Source: Calditrichia bacterium
GTDB taxonomy: Bacteria > Calditrichota > Calditrichia > RBG-13-44-9
Direction of reading: 5' to 3'
Length of the DNA stretch: 6,111 bases
NCBI GenBank assembly: GCA_026991005.1
Contig: JALXCH010000277.1
Span: 1 to 6,111, forward strand
This document shows positions 1 to 5,398 of the stretch, one piece after another (within the stretch, counting starts at the first letter, position 1; every line of letters begins with the position of its first letter). Both the position numbers and the translations under genes were made by a program. The notes below the pieces were generated by a model, which worked only from the letters and a program-made list of their open reading frames with translations, did not search any database and was not told the DNA's origin.

Positions 1-1350
1 AAAAAAATTCTTATTGTGGAAGATAGTGTGGTCTGGTGCGAAAGTTACAAGCGCTGGATCGGTGATCAATATATTGTGAAGCTGGCGTTTAACAAAACCG
101 AAGCGCTGGAAATGTTCGATACGTTTCATCCCGATCTGGTAATTCTGGATCTGGGATTACCGCAAATTACCGATGGGTTGAATTTGCTGGATGAATTTGT
201 GAGTCGGGGGCACGATGCTCAGATTATTGTGGTGACTTCATTTAAGGATCACGAGTATGCTCTGGAAGCCCAGCGGCGCGGCGCCTATTCCTACTTCTCC
301 AAAGGAGAAAATATCGAAGAAGAGTTACCCTATCTGGTGAAGCAGGCGCTAAAAATGCTGAAGCTGGAACGGGAGAATAAGGAACTGCGCTCCAAGCTGA
401 AAGAGAACATTCATTTCGATAACCTGGTGGCAGTAAGCCAGCCCATGCAAAACATCCTGGCGCTGATTGAGAAAATAAAAAATAGTTCCGAGCCCATCCT
501 GATTACAGGAGAATCCGGAGTGGGTAAAGAAGTAATCGCCCGCCACATATTCGACCGAAGCCAGAATTACAAAAACAGTTTTATTGCCATTAATTGCGCA
601 GCACTACCTACTAATTTGCTGGAGAGCGAGTTGTTTGGCTACGAGAAAGGAGCCTTCACCGGTGCCGTAAAGGCGACTCGTGGAAAACTGGAACTGGCCA
701 ACGGAGGAACGCTTTTTCTGGATGAAATTGGCGATCTTTCTCTGGAACTGCAGGCAAAATTGTTGCGGGTATTGGAGGAAAAATGTTTCTATCGCCTGGG
801 TGGGGAGCGGGAAATTCAGGTGGATTTCCGGCTGATGACTGCTACCAATAAGAACTTGCAGGAATTAATCAAGTCCGGGAAGTTTCGGGAAGATTTGTAT
901 TATCGTATCAACGTCATTCCCATCCATATTCCACCCCTTCGGGAACGTCCGGACGACATTCCGGCGCTGATTCATTTTGTGGTGGAAAATTTCTGCCGGG
1001 AAAATAATCTGCCCAAACCCAAACTCACCAGCCGACTCATTGCTTACCTTTCGCGCCTGCGCTGGGAAGGCAATGTTCGCGAACTGGAGAACACCATCAA
1101 GCGTCTTATCATCACCCATTCCGATGTGATCGATGTACCGGACTTACCTCCGGATATCATCGAGGAATCGGATAATTTCCTGGACAGAGCACTGGCCAGC
1201 GAGCTCTCTCTGGAAGATGTGAGCCGCATTTACGTGAAGATGGTTCTGGATCATAAAAAAGGAAATAAAAAAGAAGCCTGCAAAGTTCTCAAAATCAACT
1301 ACCGCACATTGATGAGCAAACTCAACAAACCGGCGGAAACGGGGAAATAG
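1..1350 (+). CDS. Sigma54-dependent response regulator, NtrC family (5' end cut by window)
   Basis: This is a cytoplasmic transcriptional activator that couples aspartate phosphorylation to ATP-driven opening of sigma54-RNA polymerase promoters. The frame is open from base 1 and begins KKILIVEDS, the usual first strand of a receiver domain, so the true start probably lies one or a few codons upstream. The GTG at 16 is internal. Numbering from base 1, the receiver (about 1-120) has acidic residues E7/D8, phospho-Asp D50 in LVILDLGLP, T79 and K101. A charged linker follows. The AAA+ domain has Walker A GESGVGKE (170-177), the sigma54-contacting GAFTGA loop (217-222), Walker B GGTLFLDE (235-242), arginine-finger region FREDLYYR (R296, R302) and WEGNVRELEN (355-364). 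A Fis-type helix-turn-helix ends the protein (about 420-441). All catalytic residues are present. The receiver has one extra residue between LP and DG, as I recall for PrsR-type regulators of PEP-CTERM/exosortase loci, but no such target gene is visible. The cognate kinase is not in the window. Confidence 0.95.
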   Translation, partial: KKILIVEDSVVWCESYKRWIGDQYIVKLAFNKTEALEMFDTFHPDLVILDLGLPQITDGLNLLDEFVSRGHDAQIIVVTSFKDHEYALEAQRRGAYSYFSKGENIEEELPYLVKQALKMLKLERENKELRSKLKENIHFDNLVAVSQPMQNILALIEKIKNSSEPILITGESGVGKEVIARHIFDRSQNYKNSFIAINCAALPTNLLESELFGYEKGAFTGAVKATRGKLELANGGTLFLDEIGDLSLELQAKLLRVLEEKCFYRLGGEREIQVDFRLMTATNKNLQELIKSGKFREDLYYRINVIPIHIPPLRERPDDIPALIHFVVENFCRENNLPKPKLTSRLIAYLSRLRWEGNVRELENTIKRLIITHSDVIDVPDLPPDIIEESDNFLDRALASELSLEDVSRIYVKMVLDHKKGNKKEACKVLKINYRTLMSKLNKPAETGK

Positions 1351-1381
1351 TCGTTTCCGCATCTTTCCCCTTCACCTTTTT
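1333..1381 (+). terminator. Candidate intrinsic terminator with two interleaved stems
   Basis: Two perfect stems overlap in A-B-A'-B' order. GCGGAAAC (1333-1340) pairs with GTTTCCGC (1353-1360), and GGGGAAA (1341-1347) pairs with TTTCCCC (1364-1370). A pyrimidine-rich stretch ending in five T residues (1377-1381) follows. The stems begin inside the last codons of the regulator gene. They cannot both form fully as simple hairpins, so they are either alternative terminator folds or a pseudoknot-like arrangement. The T-tract is several bases from either stem, so termination strength is uncertain. Confidence 0.5.
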
Positions 1382-1403
1382 AAAAGCCGAATATTTACCG
1401 CCG

Positions 1404-1452
1404 GATTGCATTTTTTACAATCGCCTTCCTTCCGATTGTAATTTTTACAATC
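1404..1452. promoter_or_regulatory. Tandem 19-bp dyad operators, candidate upstream activator sites
   Basis: GATTGCATTTTTTACAATC (1404-1422) and GATTGTAATTTTTACAATC (1434-1452) match at 17 of 19 positions and are exactly 30 bp apart, near three helical turns. The second is a perfect 8-bp dyad (GATTGTAA, 3-base centre, TTACAATC). The first keeps 6 of the 8 pairs. Their centres lie about 165 and 135 bp upstream of the predicted start site of the sigma54-like promoter at 1554, the usual place for enhancer sites. I infer that they bind dimers of the NtrC-type regulator encoded just upstream. If transcribed they would also form small hairpins, but no T-tract follows them. Confidence 0.6.
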
Positions 1453-1512
1453 ATCCCCAGCAAAAAACAAGCGTAACCCCCTGTTATTTCGGTTGTTAGA
1501 AGAAATAGTGAG

Positions 1513-1539
1513 GTATCTTCATAAGAAACAGGAAGATAC
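1513..1539. promoter_or_regulatory. 8-bp inverted repeat between enhancer dyads and promoter
   Basis: GTATCTTC (1513-1520) and GAAGATAC (1532-1539) form a perfect inverted repeat around an 11-base purine-rich centre. It lies about 15 bp upstream of the -24 element, so a bound protein could modulate polymerase or DNA bending. Its sequence is unrelated to the two upstream dyads, so a different binder would be expected. The site is not matched to any known regulator. Confidence 0.3.
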
Positions 1540-1553
1540 GGGCGATTCTTTTT

Positions 1554-1569
1554 TGGCAGGATAATTGAA
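1554..1569 (+). promoter_or_regulatory. Candidate sigma54 (-24/-12) promoter
   Basis: TGGCAGG (1554-1560), a 4-base spacer and TTGAA (1565-1569) align with the sigma54 consensus TGGCACG-N4-TTGCW. The GG and the -13 G are at exactly the right spacing. The deviation is A instead of C at -12. The predicted start is near 1580, giving a leader of about 47 nt with an AAGGAGGT ribosome-binding site at 1611-1618. Support comes from the neighbouring gene for a GAFTGA-bearing sigma54 activator and from the tandem dyads upstream. Confidence 0.5.
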
Positions 1570-1626
1570 TGAGATAAACTCAGAGAGAGATGAAAAAAAC
1601 CGGAATGATTAAGGAGGTAATATCAC

Positions 1627-1998
1627 ATGCGTATTTTGGTATTGGAAACCAGTAAGGACAGGGCAAAGCTGATTCAGGGGTTGCTGGAGACTTACCGTTA
1701 TCAGATTAGGTTTGGTTCGGGAAAATCCTCTTTGAGCGAGATTCGGGATTTTCGGCCTTCCCTTATCATCATGAATGTGAATAGTAAGGAGAATGTGGAA
1801 TTATTGGAGAAATTGAAACGGCATTCGCGGCTGGCAAAAATTCCGGTAATTTTAATTTCCAATTTTAACTCCCGCGAAATTATGGATAAAATCCAGCAAT
1901 TCCAGCATGTGGACTTTTTAGTAGAGCCGTTTAAGATAAAGAATTTTCGGCATATTGTAGAACGTTGGGTGAATTTTAGAAGTTTGTACGTGAGCTAA
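1627..1998 (+). CDS. Single-domain pseudo-receiver (degenerate CheY-like protein)
   Basis: This 123-aa protein has the length and alternating strand/helix pattern of one receiver domain with no output domain. It begins MRILVLETS, has the core strand PSLIIMNV, then IPVILIS and VDFLVEPF, matching the order of receiver motifs. The phosphorylation chemistry looks lost. The phospho-acceptor position is N50 instead of Asp, one acidic-pocket position is T8, and the invariant Lys is E100. Only E7 and S78 remain. It probably works by protein-protein contact rather than phosphotransfer, or is permanently in one state. The start is fixed by AAGGAGGT at 1611-1618, nine bases before the ATG. It lies downstream of a likely sigma54 promoter and an enhancer-binding regulator gene, and its stop overlaps a possible small membrane ORF. 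The partner is unknown. Confidence 0.85.
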   Translation: MRILVLETSKDRAKLIQGLLETYRYQIRFGSGKSSLSEIRDFRPSLIIMNVNSKENVELLEKLKRHSRLAKIPVILISNFNSREIMDKIQQFQHVDFLVEPFKIKNFRHIVERWVNFRSLYVS

Positions 1999-2117
1999 TG
2001 GAATGGCTTATTACACATAGTGTGCTGGGCTATCTGTTTCAACTACACCTCATCGTTTTGTTCGCCATTGCGCTGGTGATTGGATTCATCACCTACATAA
2101 ACAAAGCGATCGAGTAG
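1998..2117 (+). CDS. Possible 39-aa single-helix membrane peptide
   Basis: The ATG begins on the last base of the pseudo-receiver stop codon (TAATG), an arrangement typical of translational re-initiation. The 39-residue product starts MEWLITHSV. Its residues 13-34 form an almost uninterrupted hydrophobic stretch (LFQLHLIVLFAIALVIGFIT), followed by a short tail YINKAIE. It contains no proline and could be one transmembrane helix. No clear separate Shine-Dalgarno is seen. Caution: bases 2043-2117 are antisense to the 3' end of the convergent OB/HD gene, whose polar tail codons tend to read as hydrophobic on the other strand, so this may be coincidence. Favouring a real gene, that tail extends beyond where I expect the family to end. 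I do not recognise a family. Confidence 0.35.
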   Translation: MEWLITHSVLGYLFQLHLIVLFAIALVIGFITYINKAIE

Positions 2118-3032
2118 GTTGTTGTAACGAGTCCAGGCAGAATGGGGAAGTCGATCGTTGCGGATGATGCGTTCAACGGCATTGAGCATCACATCCAGCT
2201 CATTCAGTTTCTGAAGGGCGATGGCTTCCCGACTCATCGGTTGCACGGAAGCATCGGAAATATCTCGCTGAGCCTGGCTGATGATGAGGTGAAGCAACTC
2301 GGTACGTAACGATTCCGGGAAGTTCTCTATTTCCCGGATTTTTGTTTCTACCACCAGAGCGCTGAGTGTTGCCCGCCCCACTAATCTTCCTTCATCGCTA
2401 TAATCAATGAATCCCTTGATCTGTAAAGTTTGTTCGGTGCCAATGGCGTGCAGAATAATCCCTGTTTTCAGTAAATCCAGCTGCAGCTCGGGATAATGAT
2501 TGACCAGCATTTCTGCTCCATCCAGTAAACAAAGCAGATGTTCCAGGATGCCGTACAGGTAGTTGTGGTGCCAGAGTTTACCGGAAGGTAGCTTCAGGTA
2601 GTGCTGGAGGGCTTTCTCATCGGGAAAAATTTTCCTGAGCAATTTGTTTAAATGAGGGTTCTGGATGGAATGGTAATGTACCAGGAAGCGCTTGTAGAGG
2701 CTGCCAACAGATTTATTGCTGCGAGGAAGCAAAGATTCGGGAGGAACCTCTCCATCCCTGGCCAACCGCAACTTTTCGATGCGCATCTGCTTATGCTCCT
2801 GGTAAAGATGTACCCTGCCCTGCACTTTTATGATTGTTCCCACCGCTAAACTCGAGTACAGCTCTTCGGCATGTTCCCAGTACACCGCGGGTATTCGCCC
2901 GCTAAAATCCCCCAGTTCCAGCGAAAGAAACGCCTCCCCGTTTTGTTTCTGTTTAAGCTCCACTTTGCGCACCACACAAAATCCCCGGAAAACCTCACCC
3001 GGGGCAATTTGCTTCAAACCTTTGCGCTTCAT
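2043..3032 (-). CDS. YhaM-like OB-fold/HD-domain protein with degraded HD active site
   Basis: This 329-aa protein has the order and size of the YhaM 3'-5' exoribonuclease family (about 310-330 aa). An N-terminal OB-fold nucleic-acid-binding domain (about 12-90; GEAFLSLELGDFSGRIPAVYW, VGTIIKVQGRV) is followed by an HD-superfamily domain (about 145-300). Family landmarks remain: LPSGKLWHHNYLYGILEH (148-165), DEGRLVG (213-219) and RYNNLLDRF near the end. The defining LHDIGK motif is LHAIGT (194-199), with A196 in place of the metal-binding Asp. The later HH pair expected in this family reads QA in ISQAQ (251-255). Metal-dependent nuclease activity is therefore doubtful, and a nucleic-acid-binding or regulatory role is more likely. 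The start is supported by GGGAGG about eight bases upstream (complement of 3041-3046). A polar tail of about 15 residues (315-329) overlaps the opposite-strand small ORF. The gene converges on the pseudo-receiver gene with a 44-bp gap and no clear terminator. Confidence 0.85.
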   Translation of the reverse strand: MKRKGLKQIAPGEVFRGFCVVRKVELKQKQNGEAFLSLELGDFSGRIPAVYWEHAEELYSSLAVGTIIKVQGRVHLYQEHKQMRIEKLRLARDGEVPPESLLPRSNKSVGSLYKRFLVHYHSIQNPHLNKLLRKIFPDEKALQHYLKLPSGKLWHHNYLYGILEHLLCLLDGAEMLVNHYPELQLDLLKTGIILHAIGTEQTLQIKGFIDYSDEGRLVGRATLSALVVETKIREIENFPESLRTELLHLIISQAQRDISDASVQPMSREAIALQKLNELDVMLNAVERIIRNDRLPHSAWTRYNNLLDRFVYVGDESNHQRNGEQNDEV

Positions 3033-3252
3033 GGAAAAATCCTCCCGATGTCGTTTATATTTCGATTCATTTTTTATGAGAGTAAAAAAATTCGAGAACG
3101 TATTTCCCGTTGCGCTCTTTGGTGATTGATTCGGATTTTTTACAGAATATTATTAAAATATTCGGAAAAAGTAAAGTGCTGGTGTAAATAATCTAAAATT
3201 TCAAAAAAATCCTGCTGCAATGATCCATTATTGATTTAAGTGAAAAATTTTC

Positions 3253-3275
3253 CCTGTTTCAAATGACAGGTTTTT
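3253..3275 (+). terminator. Weak terminator-like stem-loop
   Basis: CCTGT (3253-3257) and ACAGG (3266-3270) form a 5-bp stem with an 8-base loop, followed directly by five T residues and preceded by an A-rich run. It points along the plus strand, yet no plus-strand gene ends here. It may be a remnant or belong to an unseen small transcript. The stem is short, so confidence is low. Confidence 0.25.
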
Positions 3276-3400
3276 AAAAACAAGGTTCTCCCGGAATTTG
3301 AGTACATGACCTGAAAAAGACAAGGATATGGTAGCTTAGCTAATGAAAATATGTAATATTAAATGGAAGGAAGCCACCATGTCTATAATTGTTATTTTTC

Positions 3401-3474
3401 ATTCGTGTTCATTCTTGTGATTTGTGGGCAAAATATTAATTTTTTTAATCGTGGGCAAGTAATTTGTGGATAAA
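3401..3474. repeat. GTG-rich dispersed-repeat remnant (ATTCGTGT type)
   Basis: A roughly 10-base periodic pattern is visible: ATTCGTGTTC, ATTCTTGTG, ATTTGTGGGC, then a second GTGGGCAA copy and AATTTGTGG. Sequences of this style are, from memory, widespread in intergenic DNA of environmental bacteria and give spurious peptides such as ITRMNTNE on the reverse strand. Here it seems degraded and split by an AT-rich insert. Function is unknown. Confidence 0.5.
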
Positions 3475-3534
3475 TTACCATTCGGACGATTTGTGGTTTT
3501 ATTGATTCCGGTGATTCCGATAATTTTAAAACAC

Positions 3535-3562
3535 AATTCAAAATTCTCAATTCAAAATAAGG
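3535..3562. repeat. AATTCAAAATTC direct repeat, left copy
   Basis: AATTCAAAATTC at 3535-3546 is followed by a second partial copy AATTCAAAAT at 3549-3558. The same 12-mer occurs in the array at 5738-5757, so the two copies bracket the DUF1670-like gene pair. The sequence is low-complexity, and chance similarity cannot be excluded. Confidence 0.4.
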
Positions 3563-3580
3563 AAAATCTTCCGGTAGGTC

Positions 3581-3609
3581 TTGGAAAAAATAAGATTGTT
3601 CTGCATTAT
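3581..3609 (+). promoter_or_regulatory. Possible sigma70-type promoter for the DUF1670-like pair
   Basis: TTGGAA (3581-3586), a 17-base spacer and CATTAT (3604-3609) match 4 of 6 bases at each vegetative promoter box and would start transcription near 3616, about 43 nt before the ATG. In AT-rich DNA such matches arise easily. It is listed because it is the best-placed candidate directly upstream of the operon. Confidence 0.25.
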
Positions 3610-3658
3610 TATAAATGCGGAGCAACCGGAACCATTAATCAAACTTACCGGAGGAATC

Positions 3659-4480
3659 ATGTTTCAAACGTCTAAGAATTTTTATAATCGTTTATTGGAA
3701 AAGACACCGGATCAGACATTCATCAATGCACTTCGGCGAGAATTTGAGTTGTCGCCAGCTGAAAGTCGTGGTATTTTAGAATTGGCTAAAAGTTTCCTTT
3801 TTGGCGAAATTCCGGAGACGTTAGGAAAGTTAACGTTTCTTTGTGCTTCTCGCAAAGCCAAACATGGAAAGCCTTTGAGTGATCAGGAGATGGTACGAGT
3901 TGAGCTTACCCTGGACGGTGGTATTGAGGATCTGGATGTATTACGGAGTCAAGGGGCGCGCTCTTTACGGCAGTTAAAAATTTTGCGTCTCACCGAGGAG
4001 GCCTTTATTCAGGGGGGTGTATTAACGCAGGAGGATCTTTCTCGGTTGCTTCAGGTTTCGAGTCGAACCATTCGTGCAGACATTGCCGAGTTGGTGGGAG
4101 ATGGCAACCTTGTACATACGCGTGGTTTTGAGCACGACATTGGGCCAGGTCTTTCCCACAAGGCGCAGATAGTAGATTTGTACTTATCTGGTTTCACCTA
4201 TGATGAGATTATGCGCAGGAGTCGTCATAGTGCTCATTCGATCAAACGTTATGTGAGCGCTTTTGGGCGGGTGCTCTTGCTATTGGATCGGGGGATTACA
4301 GAAGTGAAAGAGATTAGTCGGCTTTTAAATCAAAGTGAGAAGCTGACGCGAGAGTATTTAGATATATTTGAGAAGCATAAGGATGGTGATGGGTGGCCTC
4401 CGGTGTACTATGAGCTTTTGGATCAGCTCAAGGCTCTTTACCCTGCTAAAAAAAAGCAGGGCAAGGAGGTGTTGGGATGA
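3659..4480 (+). CDS. DUF1670-like multi-helix-turn-helix protein A
   Basis: This 273-aa protein of unknown function resembles the DUF1670 family by overall pattern. I chose the ATG at 3659 because GGAGG lies at 3650-3654, four bases before it. A longer frame back to 3581 has no such support and its extra residues look non-coding. After an N-terminal helical segment (FINALRREFELSPAESRGIL, 21-40) and a basic loop (SRKAKHGKP, 64-72), three helix-turn-helix-like blocks follow: VLTQEDLSRLLQVSSRTIRA (121-140), SHKAQIVDLY to KRYV (166-199), and ITEVKEISRLLNQSEKLTRE (213-232). This suggests sequence-specific nucleic-acid binding. There is no signal peptide, membrane segment or recognisable catalytic motif. 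It is a full-length paralogue of the next gene. Its stop overlaps that gene's start as ATGA, so the two are probably co-translated and may form a heteromer. The C-terminus is lysine-rich (AKKKQGKE). Confidence 0.75.
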   Translation: MFQTSKNFYNRLLEKTPDQTFINALRREFELSPAESRGILELAKSFLFGEIPETLGKLTFLCASRKAKHGKPLSDQEMVRVELTLDGGIEDLDVLRSQGARSLRQLKILRLTEEAFIQGGVLTQEDLSRLLQVSSRTIRADIAELVGDGNLVHTRGFEHDIGPGLSHKAQIVDLYLSGFTYDEIMRRSRHSAHSIKRYVSAFGRVLLLLDRGITEVKEISRLLNQSEKLTREYLDIFEKHKDGDGWPPVYYELLDQLKALYPAKKKQGKEVLG

Positions 4481-5313
4481 AGAATCAGTCACACAAGGGC
4501 TACGAGTCAATTCCCAAGCGCAGTTTTCGCAATGCGATTATACGGCTATTAGAGGAGGAATACGAACTCATAGGCAGTCACAAGGTATTGCAAATGATTG
4601 CCGATGATATTATGGCATTACATCGGGAATTTTATCCGGAAATCGACAGACAGAGTTTTGGAACCATTGTATGGCATACCACCGGTGCCGGTTGTAAAAA
4701 GCCAGGCTATGGCACTCGTGTTGAAGATTGCGAAGTAAAGACCGTAATATTGCCGTTGGTAACCGAAGAAGATATTAGAATGCGTATTAAAAAATTATAC
4801 TCTCACCCCACTGCTAATTATAAGAAGCTGGAGGAGCGGGACATCCAGGTAATGGCTCGGTTAGTCAAGAGTGCCTATGAGCAAGGTGGTCTTTTAAGTG
4901 AAGTGGAATTGAGTGTTTTGTTGAATCGTTCGTTGCGCACCATTACTCGCTATATGCGGATTTACCATCAAACGCATAAGGACATCCTGCCCACCAAAGG
5001 CATGGTGTTAGATCTGGGCAGAAAACCGACACATAAAGCAGCGATTATTGATTTGTATGAACAAGGTTACCCTGAGGTGGATATTGCTCGCTTAACCAAT
5101 CACACCATCGAATCGACGAGTCGTTACATCAAGAACTATAAGCGGGTCAAAATGCTTATGGAAAAAGATCTCACCTTGATGGAAATGGTGCGTATTACAG
5201 GAATGGGGCGTACAACGGTTACTCAATATCGAGATTTGGTCTATTTGTATCATCCGCAGTTGCGTCCGAAGAACCCAGGAAAGTTGGATCAAAATCGAGA
5301 GAAAGGAAAATAG
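4477..5313 (+). CDS. DUF1670-like multi-helix-turn-helix protein B
   Basis: This 278-aa paralogue of the preceding protein starts in a 4-base ATGA overlap with it, with AAGGAGGT at 4463-4470 six bases upstream, so translational coupling is likely. The two align along their whole length. SFRNAIIRLLEEEYELIGSH (16-35) matches the helical N-terminus of protein A. KSAYEQGGLLSEVELSVLLN (131-150) plus RSLRTITRY matches its first helix-turn-helix. THKAAIIDLYEQGY to TSRYIKNYKRV (185-224) matches its second. LTLMEMVRITGMGRTTVTQY (232-251) is the third. A distinct glycine- and cysteine-containing loop, TTGAGCKKPGYGTRVEDC (68-85), stands where protein A has its basic loop. No catalytic motif is recognised. 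The family is placed as DUF1670-like by pattern only. Function is unknown: a paired DNA-binding regulator or a mobile-element accessory protein are both possible. No plus-strand terminator is evident after it. Confidence 0.75.
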   Translation: MKNQSHKGYESIPKRSFRNAIIRLLEEEYELIGSHKVLQMIADDIMALHREFYPEIDRQSFGTIVWHTTGAGCKKPGYGTRVEDCEVKTVILPLVTEEDIRMRIKKLYSHPTANYKKLEERDIQVMARLVKSAYEQGGLLSEVELSVLLNRSLRTITRYMRIYHQTHKDILPTKGMVLDLGRKPTHKAAIIDLYEQGYPEVDIARLTNHTIESTSRYIKNYKRVKMLMEKDLTLMEMVRITGMGRTTVTQYRDLVYLYHPQLRPKNPGKLDQNREKGK

Positions 5314-5360
5314 TTTTGCGTTTTTTTAGGAGAGCTAACTTCAGCATTACCGCAATTATT

Positions 5361-5398
5361 AAAAAAATGGAGCCGCCTCAAAATCCGAGGTAGCTCCA
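5361..5398 (-). terminator. Intrinsic terminator reading leftwards
   Basis: On the minus strand TGGAGC, then CCTC, a 7-base loop, GAGG and GCTCCA form a two-part stem (arms 5393-5398/5368-5373 and 5387-5390/5376-5379), followed at once by seven T residues (5361-5367 as A on the plus strand). This is a textbook intrinsic terminator for a transcript coming from the right. Read on the plus strand it has no T-tract, so it does not terminate the DUF1670-like operon in the usual way, though it could shield that mRNA 3' end. Confidence 0.65.

Larger units (their letters stand above)
3033..3658. other. AT-rich intergenic region between divergent genes
   Basis: This 626-bp spacer separates the minus-strand OB/HD gene from the plus-strand DUF1670-like pair and should hold both promoters. 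It contains GAATATT/AATATTC around a 5-base loop (3145-3163), the odd palindrome TAGCTTAGCTA (3332-3342), a weak stem-loop with a T-tract, GTG-rich repeat debris and AATTCAAAATTC direct repeats. A half-dyad, ATTTTTTACA (3135-3144), matches the right half of the 1404 operator. The reading frames here are short, mostly antisense or without a ribosome-binding site. I see no convincing gene. Confidence 0.6.

Noticed and set aside
1404..1452. Tandem GATTG...CAATC units as a CRISPR-like array
   Set aside because: There are only two copies, and the 11-base gap between them is far too short for a spacer. An operator pair explains them better.
2004..2030. CACA/TGTG inverted repeat between the convergent genes as a shared terminator
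   Set aside because: The stem is only four base pairs with a 3-base loop and has no T-tract on either strand.
2830..3129. Plus-strand frames of 84-99 codons opposite the OB-fold end of the YhaM-like gene
   Set aside because: They are antisense shadows. The minus-strand frame has recognisable domains, a good ribosome-binding site and family-typical length.
3130..3146. Half-dyad ATTTTTTACA as a third site for the sigma54 activator, upstream of the YhaM-like gene
   Set aside because: Only the right half matches, and no properly spaced GG-N10-GC element was found between it and the minus-strand start at 3032.
3372..3420. 13-codon leader-peptide-like frame (MSIIVIFHSCSFL) after a GGAAGGA stretch
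   Set aside because: Too short to judge. It runs into the GTG repeat, with no attenuator structure positioned after it.
3392..3625. 77-codon minus-strand frame in the spacer before the DUF1670-like pair
   Set aside because: Its terminal residues (ITRMNTNEK) are translated GTG-type repeat. There is no ribosome-binding site in keeping with the other genes, and part of it is antisense to the operon leader.
3581..3658. Upstream extension of DUF1670-like protein A by 26 codons
   Set aside because: It would need a TTG start without a Shine-Dalgarno. The ATG at 3659 has GGAGG four bases upstream, and the likely promoter -10 box lies inside the extension.
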